A stretch of DNA of 11,164 bases. Origin: an uncultured Prevotella sp. Lineage in GTDB: Bacteria; Bacteroidota; Bacteroidia; Bacteroidales; Bacteroidaceae. Positions 1 through 7,400 of this stretch are shown piece after piece (within the stretch, counting starts at the first letter, position 1; each line of letters starts with the position of its first letter). The translations under genes and the position numbers were made by a program. The notes beneath the pieces are model-generated. The model saw only the letters and a list, made by a program, of their open reading frames with translations. It made no database searches and was not told where the DNA came from. The DNA lies in NCBI GenBank assembly GCA_947072805.1, contig CAMTJK010000105.1, positions 1 to 11,164 of the forward strand, read 5' to 3'.

Positions 1-350
1 GTTCCCCAAGTTGGGGAAATATTTAAGCCATTGCATGCCATTACTGAAAACCGAATGCTTCCGCTTAATATTTTCGCAATTCCTTGGGGGCATCACAAGA
101 TTATTCTCGATCGCTACGAGAGCGAACCAATGAAGGCTTTGTTCTATGCCGCCAAAATATTAGAGCACAGTTGGTCAAGAGCCGTACTGGAGAATATGAT
201 GGGTGACAAGGGCAAAGACAATGGTCTCGTCTTGAGGACTACAACCAACCCATAGCTATCACAGCATACGAGGGCATACAGATTCTGCCTGATAACTTCA
301 ATGACACGTTGCTAAGTATCGAGGAGTTTGAGGCAGAGATTGAAAAATAA
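1..350 (+). pseudogene. YhcG/DUF1016-type nuclease remnant, 5' end outside window
   Basis: Frame 1 is open from base 1 to a TAG at 253-255. It reads like the DUF1016 N-terminal domain: a PQV motif, then IPWGHHKIILD at about 67-105, and an HSWSRAVLENM helix at about 166-199. Family members continue into a PD-(D/E)XK nuclease domain, which is absent here. Instead, frame 3, open from 207 to a TAA at 348-350, carries what looks like the family's extreme C-terminus: LEDYNQPIAITAYEG, then an acidic SIEEFEAEIEK end. The gene therefore seems to have lost its catalytic core by an internal deletion around 200-231 that also shifted the frame. Intact relatives are DNA nucleases found near restriction and defence genes. 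It ends 27 bases before the helicase gene and may once have been the upstream gene of the same operon. Family assignment is by recognised motifs only. Confidence 0.72.
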
Positions 351-377
351 CCAAGTCTAAAGCATTATAATTGGAAA

Positions 378-3300
378 ATGAAACTCATAGAAGGAACATA
401 CGAGAATCTGATTACCGATGGCTTGAAGCGGGAAATGCTGACGTCATCGGAAAAGGGATTGATATGCAAGCAGGAAGACATTGATGGCGCTGAGTCGCCT
501 AATATGCTGACAGAGCATCTGAGCCGTATCATCCGCAACCGCTTGTCGGACGAGAACTTAACGACAGAGGAACGTACAGCTTTTGCCAATCGCCTTATAG
601 ATTTCCTCGGCGAAGAGAAAGAGGAAAAGGTTGTTGACGACAAACAGATGCTTGCTGCTGTTGTCTCCAGGCAGGAGGAGGCACGACTGAAAGCAACAAA
701 CAGTACCTTGGTGCGCCCTCTTACAGGTTTCAGAGTGAGCAATCTCTTTATTGGTGGACAAAGCCATGTCTCTCTCAGTAGCGAGATTGAACGTGACATT
801 GAGAGTGCCGACAGCATCTGCATGATTGTATCTTTCCTAAAACTCTCGGGCGTCAACCTCATCTATGACCATCTGAAGCGTTTCTGCAGTAACTCTCAGC
901 ACCGGTTGCGCATCATCACAACGACCTATTGTGGCGTGACGGATGCCAAGGCTGTAGAGCGTCTGGCAAGCCTCCCCAATACTGAAATACGCATTTCATA
1001 CAACACGCAGATCGAACGCCTTCATGCCAAGTCGTATATCTTTGAGCGTAACTCGGGTTTCAGCACGGCCTACATCGGTTCGTCTAATCTCTCGAAATCT
1101 GCACAGACGGATGGCCTGGAATGGAACATTCGCGTAACCAATGTAGAAAATCCACATATAATCAATGCTGCTCTTGCTACGTTCGATATCTATTGGAACA
1201 GCCATAACTTTGAGGATTTCCGTGAAGGTGGAATCGAAAAGCTTTATAAAGAGTTGCAAAAGGTTCGTGAGCCAATACTCGCAACAGACGTTTTGGCCAA
1301 ATACACCATACTTCCACATCAGAAACAAATCCTCGACAAATTGGCCGTGATACGCGAGGTAGGCGTTCGCCGTAACCTCATTGTAGCTGCAACAGGTACG
1401 GGAAAAACGGTTATCTCCGCTTTCGACTATAAGGTCTTTACTGAACAGACGGAAGGAACGCACAGATTGCTGTTTGTGGCGCATCGCGAAGAAATCCTCA
1501 AGCAATCGCGCAGGACGTACAGAAGCGTATTGCTGGATGCTAACTTTGGTGACATTTGGGTGGGCGATTCGCGACCTCAAAACGGCATAGACCATCTGTT
1601 TATCTCTGTCCAAACGTTCAATTCAAAGTATGAGAGAATCTTCAGCGGACTTCCTGCTGATTACTATGATTACATCGTGATTGACGAGGCGCATCACCTT
1701 GTAGCCGATAGTTATCGCGAGATAATCAGCAAGTTCACGCCAAAGCTCCTTGTCGGTCTTACGGCCACCCCCGAGCGTATGGACGGAGTGAGTCTTCTGC
1801 CAGACTTCGACAATCAAATTAGCGCAGAGATTCGTTTGCCTAAAGCACTCGATGAAGGTTTGCTTACACCTTTCCAATACCTTTGCATCAGCGATGAAAC
1901 TGACCTAACAGACGAGGAACTCATGCAAGGCGACCGTTATGTGGCAACCAAGCTAACTGAGAAACTCTGCAATAGCCAACGTGTCGGATTGATAGTAAAC
2001 CGCTTGCAGTATTATCTTGCAGACGAACGTAAGTGCCGCGCTTTGGGATTCTGTGCCACAAAGAAGCATGCTCAGTTCATGGCAGAGGAGTTTAGGCGTG
2101 TAGGTTTGAAAGCTGCTTATCTGACATCTGACAACGATGCAGAGCGTCTCTCGCTGAACAAGCAACTGGCAAAGGGTGAAATCAACTACCTCTTTGTCGT
2201 TGATATTTTCAATGAAGGTGTGGATATTCCATCAGTAGATACGGTGTTATTTCTTCGCCCAACGGAATCGTTGACCATATTCTTGCAGCAGCTTGGCCGT
2301 GGTCTTCGACTTTATCCGGGCAAACAGCAGCTGACGGTATTCGATTTCGTGGCACAACTTAATCAGAAATATGATTTTGCCAGCCGTTTCCGCAGCCTTC
2401 TTACGCGAACGGACAAGAGTGTAGTGGATCAGGTGAAGAACGGTTTTACGCTTCTGCCTCATGGGTGCACCATCCACATGGAGGAAAAAGCGCAAGAATA
2501 TGTGTTGCAAAACATCAAAGCTGCCATTTACAACAAAGCTCGTCTCGTCAAAGAACTTCGCACCTATACGCATACGCCAACTCTCGCTGAGTTCATTGAA
2601 AACAACGGACAAGATGTGCGACTCATCTACAAGGGTGGTTGCTGTTGGTCAAGTTTGAAGCGCGAGGCAGGGATGTGCGTTTACTCCGAAGACGATAATA
2701 CGAAGCTCTTTGTGAAAGGCATCGGCAATCTCGTTCATGTTAATACGGTTTCGTACCTGAACTTCATCCGTAAGGTGATGCTTGCCAATGGAAATGTCAA
2801 GTGCAACGATGAGCGAGAAGAAACATTTGCCGTAATGCTTTACTACACACTTTTCATCGATAAGATAAGCAAGGTGGGAGTCAAGAGCATCAACGAGGCA
2901 TTATGCCGATTGGCTGATTATCCCATGTTCATATCTGAGATTCTTGAACTCACGGATTACCTGCTCGCCCATCTCGAAACCAAGACGTTCTCCGTAGGCG
3001 AAGGAATGCCGATGGGCCTTGAGCAATATGGCTGCTATACGCGAGAAGAGGTCTTTGCTATTTTTAAACGACAGACAGCCAACAAAAAGATGCAAGGTTC
3101 TGTGGCTGGTGTTTTCAATATTGAAGAACTAAATACAGAGCTATTCTTTGTCACTCTCAACAAGTCGGATAAGGACTTCTCTGCCGAAACGATGTATAAC
3201 GACTATGTGGTCAGCGAGAACGAATTCCGATGGGAATCGCAGAATACCGACTCTCACCAAGGTAAAGGCAAGCGCTTTGTCGAACAGAAAAAGAACGGCA

Positions 3301-3470
3301 AGAAGTTTCTGCTCTTCGTTCGTGAAAACAAGAAGGACGGTTACGGAAACACCTGTCCGTTCATCTGCTTTGGCCTTGTTGACTATATTCGTTCAAAAGA
3401 CGACAAACCAATGAAGATCAATTGGCAGACGCACCATCCTATTCTTCCTCGATTCTTAAATGCCGTGTAA
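378..3470 (+). CDS. PLD-like nuclease domain / SF2 DEAD-box helicase / DUF3427 protein
   Basis: This is an intact 1030-residue protein. Residues about 120-280 form one phospholipase-D-like half-site, with H216-A-K218, then IGSSNLS at 233-239 and a conserved Glu (GLEWN, about 246-250). A single HxK motif suggests that two chains pair to build the active site. Residues about 311-660 are an SF2 helicase of the type III restriction/UvrB class, with Walker A ATGTGKT (338-344), DEAH (436-439), TATP (462-465) and the arginine-finger motif QQLGRGLR (637-644). The rest, about 700-1025, matches the DUF3427-type C-terminal region that usually accompanies this architecture. Expected activities are ATP-driven DNA translocation plus phosphodiester cleavage in the cytoplasm. 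The ATG at 378 lies just after the upstream remnant and has no clear Shine-Dalgarno sequence, as is usual in Bacteroidota. The domain reading is firm; the biological role (defence or repair) is inferred. Confidence 0.93.
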   Translation: MKLIEGTYENLITDGLKREMLTSSEKGLICKQEDIDGAESPNMLTEHLSRIIRNRLSDENLTTEERTAFANRLIDFLGEEKEEKVVDDKQMLAAVVSRQEEARLKATNSTLVRPLTGFRVSNLFIGGQSHVSLSSEIERDIESADSICMIVSFLKLSGVNLIYDHLKRFCSNSQHRLRIITTTYCGVTDAKAVERLASLPNTEIRISYNTQIERLHAKSYIFERNSGFSTAYIGSSNLSKSAQTDGLEWNIRVTNVENPHIINAALATFDIYWNSHNFEDFREGGIEKLYKELQKVREPILATDVLAKYTILPHQKQILDKLAVIREVGVRRNLIVAATGTGKTVISAFDYKVFTEQTEGTHRLLFVAHREEILKQSRRTYRSVLLDANFGDIWVGDSRPQNGIDHLFISVQTFNSKYERIFSGLPADYYDYIVIDEAHHLVADSYREIISKFTPKLLVGLTATPERMDGVSLLPDFDNQISAEIRLPKALDEGLLTPFQYLCISDETDLTDEELMQGDRYVATKLTEKLCNSQRVGLIVNRLQYYLADERKCRALGFCATKKHAQFMAEEFRRVGLKAAYLTSDNDAERLSLNKQLAKGEINYLFVVDIFNEGVDIPSVDTVLFLRPTESLTIFLQQLGRGLRLYPGKQQLTVFDFVAQLNQKYDFASRFRSLLTRTDKSVVDQVKNGFTLLPHGCTIHMEEKAQEYVLQNIKAAIYNKARLVKELRTYTHTPTLAEFIENNGQDVRLIYKGGCCWSSLKREAGMCVYSEDDNTKLFVKGIGNLVHVNTVSYLNFIRKVMLANGNVKCNDEREETFAVMLYYTLFIDKISKVGVKSINEALCRLADYPMFISEILELTDYLLAHLETKTFSVGEGMPMGLEQYGCYTREEVFAIFKRQTANKKMQGSVAGVFNIEELNTELFFVTLNKSDKDFSAETMYNDYVVSENEFRWESQNTDSHQGKGKRFVEQKKNGKKFLLFVRENKKDGYGNTCPFICFGLVDYIRSKDDKPMKINWQTHHPILPRFLNAV

Positions 3471-3473
3471 ATT

Positions 3474-3982
3474 ATGAATCTTAAAGGACTTAAATGGCAC
3501 TTTGTCGCAGAGCCTTATGTTCCTGAAGTCAACCGGCAATCTTTTCAATGTTGCCATTACACGTTCAAGGTCCCTTCTCGTTACGGTTGGCGATAAGGAG
3601 TTCTGTAAGACGTGTGGCGTGAGTTATCTTGAACATTTCGCAGAATACAGCGGAGGACAGGATGCACCGGTTGAAGCATCAGAGTGGGAGCATATTTTGC
3701 AACAAGCACTTTTAGACGCCGGCATTCCTGTAACAGCTCAGTATCATGCTGACAAATACTATCTTGACCTCGCTCTGTTTCATAACGGGAGGAAACTGGA
3801 CATAGAAGTAGATGGAGCAATGTATCACCAAACATGGACAGGCGAATTTTGTTACAATGACCAACTCCGCAATCAAGCCCTCATGCGCCAAGGATGGGAC
3901 GTGATGCGTTTCTGGGTGCAGCAAGTTCGAGATCAGCTGCCTTGGTGTGGAGCAGGTGAAGAAATGGATGGAACAGCAATAG
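3474..3982 (+). pseudogene. SF1 helicase/DUF559-type endonuclease fusion, internally deleted and frameshifted
   Basis: An ATG at 3474, three bases after the helicase stop, opens frame 3 with a protein-like N-terminus (MNLKGLKWHFVAEPYVPEV). Homology then appears to jump to frame 1 near 3530-3540, where NLFNVAITRSRSLL is motif VI of a UPF1/Dna2-type SF1 helicase. All the earlier helicase motifs are missing, so a large internal deletion is inferred. After motif VI comes a DUF559/Vsr-like nuclease domain with a helix starting at EWEHIL, then YYLDLAL and a LDIEVDGAMYH core supplying acidic D, E and D residues. In frame 1 translation runs to a TAA at 3988-3990, but the expected ending (VEQVKKWMEQQ, stop 3980-3982) sits in frame 2 from 3947, consistent with loss of one GT from a GTGT run. 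A free nuclease fragment of up to 162 residues could still be made from the TTG at 3502, but no good start is visible. Confidence 0.75.
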
Positions 3983-4005
3983 CAACGTAAAATCGAAAAT
4001 TGTAT

Positions 4006-4428
4006 ATGAATGAACTCAAACACATAAATGTCGTTGCTGCCATCATCATCAAGGATGGCAAACTCTTTGCTACTCAGCGCGGTTATGGAGAGTGGAAAGA
4101 TTGGTGGGAGTTTCCCGGTGGTAAAATAGAGCCGGGAGAAGCTCCTAAGGAGGCTCTGAAACGAGAAATCCGTGAGGAGTTGGCAGCGGAAATTGTGGTG
4201 GGTGATTTACTCACTACGGTTGAATATGACTATCCAAAGTTTCATCTTACCATGCACTGCTATCTCTGCCACCTGAAAGATGATACTCAGCCTCAGCTCC
4301 TTGAGCATGAAGCCGCTCGTTGGCTGGAAATGCACGAACTCAAGAGTGTACGATGGCTGCCGGCAGATGATGATGTTATTGAAAATCTTGTTGCTATGGC
4401 CCCTATACAAAAGCGTGATGATGAATGA
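4006..4428 (+). CDS. Nudix hydrolase, MutT-like nucleoside triphosphate pyrophosphatase
   Basis: This is a complete 140-residue single-domain Nudix protein, the usual MutT size. It should hydrolyse a nucleoside triphosphate or related diphosphate substrate with Mg2+. The Nudix box begins at G39 in the sequence EFPGGKIEPGE, followed by seven residues and REIREEL (53-59), so the metal-binding glutamates E57 and E58 are present. The usual glycine near the end of the box is alanine (A60). The WWEFPGG lead-in is typical of the 8-oxo-dGTP/CTP pyrophosphohydrolase group, but the substrate cannot be told from sequence. I chose the ATG at 4006; an in-frame TTG at 4000 would add two residues. It starts 23 bases after the end of the upstream remnant and stops 42 bases before the large fused helicase, so it probably shares an mRNA with one or both neighbours. 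Confidence 0.93.
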   Translation: MNELKHINVVAAIIIKDGKLFATQRGYGEWKDWWEFPGGKIEPGEAPKEALKREIREELAAEIVVGDLLTTVEYDYPKFHLTMHCYLCHLKDDTQPQLLEHEAARWLEMHELKSVRWLPADDDVIENLVAMAPIQKRDDE

Positions 4429-4470
4429 TTTATACCAAAATTTAAAAATCAGATTAATAAGTACTGAATA

Positions 4471-7400
4471 ATGTCTATCTGGAGTAAATTCATTAGTTCG
4501 ATAAGTGGCAATGGCGCTACCTCTGCTAATGAGGAGGTGTTTCGCGATTCTTCCAAATATGCTGTTGTGGATTGCGAGGTGGGCTTGAACGATATGCGCG
4601 TGCATGATATCGGGGCTTTGCGTTGGGATGGGTCGACTTTTCATTCTGCCAATAAACATGCTCTGAATAAGTTTCTGAATGACGTGGATTTTCTCTGCGG
4701 GCATAATATCATCCATCATGATGCCAAATATCTATTCGGAGAAGAATTACAAAAATGGGCTTTGGTTGATACTTTGTATGTCTCTCCTTTGTTGTTCCCC
4801 GAAAGACCCTATCATCGATTGTTGAAAGATGATAAATTGGTGAGCGAGCAGATGAATAATCCTGTTAATGATTCAGAAAAAGCTCGTGATTTGCTCATGG
4901 AGGAAGTGTCTGTTTGGAACGAACTCTCTGATAGAAAACAGATTATATATGCTACATTATTATATAATGTCACTGAATTTAGTGGATTCCTTGAATTCGT
5001 TCGTGCAAAAGCTGATGATATAAAATTACTCCCGGAATTGATTCGTGAAGAATATAAAGGGAAAATATGTGAACATGCGGATGTGGCAACTATTATGGCG
5101 CAACATCCGGTAGAACTTGCATACGCTCTTGCCCTTGTAGATACTACCGACTATCGCTCGGTTACTCCTTCGTGGGTGCTGAAAAACTATCCAAATGTAG
5201 AGAAATGTGTGCGCCTGCTACGCCATACGCGATGTAAGGAGGGATGCTCGTATTGCAATAAAGAGCTTGATGTTCACTACAATTTAAAGCAATTTTTTGG
5301 CTATAATCAATTTCGAACTTATGATGGCGAACCTCTGCAAGAAAATGCGGCGAGAGCTGCTGTAGAGGGAAAATCATTGTTGGCAATTTTCCCAACCGGT
5401 GGCGGAAAATCTCTCACATTCCAGTTGCCTGCCTTGATGGAAGCGCGTTCAGTACATGGCCTTACGGTGGTCATCTCCCCTTTACAATCTTTGATGAAAG
5501 ATCAGGTGGATAACCTTGCAGATCGTGGTATTACAGATGCTGTAACTATCAATGGTTTGCTCGACTCTATAACCCGTTCTTTATCAATACAGCGCGTTCA
5601 AGATGGCGATGCTTCGTTGCTCTATATTGCCCCCGAGATGCTCCGCTCAAAGACCATTGAGAAGATACTGCTTGCTCGTCATGTGGTTCGCTTTGTGATA
5701 GATGAAGCACATTGCTTTTCGTCGTGGGGTCAGGATTTCCGTGTGGATTATCTATACATCGGAAAGTTCATTAGCGAATATCAAAAAAAGAAACACTGTA
5801 GTAAACCTATCCCCGTATCATGCTTTACTGCTACTGCTAAGCAAAAGGTGATACAAGATATATGCGATTATTTCAAGCAGACTCTCGGCCTTGAATTACA
5901 ACTATTTGCCTCTACCGCTTCCAGAACTAATTTGCGATATTCCGTTATCCATGCCGAAACCAATGATGATAAATATTTTAAATTGCGGTCGTTGATAGCT
6001 AATTATAATTGCCCGACTATCATATATGTGTCGCGCACTAAACGTACTGTTGATATTGCGGAAAAGCTTACTCGCGACGGATTTAAGGCTCTTCCTTTTC
6101 ATGGACAGATGGATTCCGATGATAAAATTGCCAATCAAGATGCCTTTATGACCAATCAGGTTAGCATCATTGTTGCCACCTCGGCTTTTGGTATGGGTGT
6201 GGATAAAAGTGATGTGGGATTGGTAGTGCATTATGATATTTCTGATTCGCTGGAGAACTATGTGCAAGAGGCCGGTAGAGCCGGTAGAGATCCGAATCTC
6301 GAGGCCCGATGTTTCGTACTTTATAACGATTCCGACCTGGATAAACATTTTATTCTTATCAATCAAACCAAACTGAGTTTTAGTGAAATAAACCAAGTAT
6401 GGCAGGCTGTCAAGGAGATGACAAGACAGAGAATGCGAGTATACTGTTCGGCTTTGGAAATCGCACGAACGGCAGGTTGGGATGATTCCGTTTCGGATAT
6501 AGAGACGCGAGTACGAACGGCCCTGGCAGCCCTTGAGCAAGCAGGCTATCTGGAACGAGGAAATAATGTGCCTCATGTATATGCCACCGGCATTACGGTA
6601 AAGAATATGGATGAGGCTCGGAAGCGCATCACAGAATCGTTGCTCTTCGACAAAAAAGAGGTGGAGAAAGCGGTGCGAATCATTAAATCGTTGATTACGC
6701 AAAAAAATATCGCCAAGGCTCAAGATGCAGAAGCTGAGTCGCGTGTGGATTATTTGGCAGACATCCTCGGCTTGAACAAAGGGGAGGTGGTTTCGGTTGT
6801 AGAACGTATGCGTCAAGATGGAATATTGGCTGACTCAAAGGATATTTCCGCATACCTGAAGGATTCCGGTGAATCGGAGAATAAATCAAAAAAACTCCTG
6901 GAGCGATTCTCAAAACTCGAAAGATACATACTAAACAATATCCCCGATGATGCGCTCTGTATATCTTGTAAGCAACTGAATGATAATGCACAAAACGAAG
7001 GTATTGCAACTTCTACGGAAAAGGATATCCGCACGTTGCTCTATTTCCTTACAATAAAGGGCTATACTTACAAAAAAGAAGATGCCGCACATAATGTGGA
7101 GGTGAAACGCCAGGCGGATATGGAGGCGACTATTAAACGATTTGAGACTCGAATGGATATCTGCCGATTTGCCGTGGAATGGCTCTACAAACTTGCAGTG
7201 AAAACAACAACGGTCGATTCGCAGAAAAAAGGTATTCAATTCTCTGTGGTAGAGCTGTTGAACGATTTCAAGTCGCAAGGTCAAAATCTTTTCGGTGCTC
7301 ATTTGGATGTGCAGTTGGAGAATGTAGAAGAGGCTTTGCTATATCTGTCAAAGATAGGGGCTTTAAAATTGGAAGGAGGATTTCTGGTGCTTTATAATGC

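Noticed and set aside
2..18. Perfect inverted repeat TTCCCCAA-G-TTGGGGAA that could be a terminator or operator.
   Set aside because: It lies inside the open frame of the nuclease remnant (coding PQVGE), has a one-base loop unsuitable for a terminator and no T-run after it.
351..377. Bacteroidota-type promoter (TTTG and TAnnTTTG) before the PLD-helicase.
   Set aside because: No acceptable -7 element is present in the short gap; the gene is more likely read from upstream of the window.
365..862. 165-codon open frame on the minus strand.
   Set aside because: It lies fully opposite the well-supported PLD-helicase gene and its translation is Ser/Arg-rich without any motif, as expected of a shadow frame.
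5902..6816. 304-codon minus-strand open frame.
   Set aside because: It is antisense to the RecQ motor, whose motifs are unmistakable; composition is His/Ile/Arg-rich with no domain signal.
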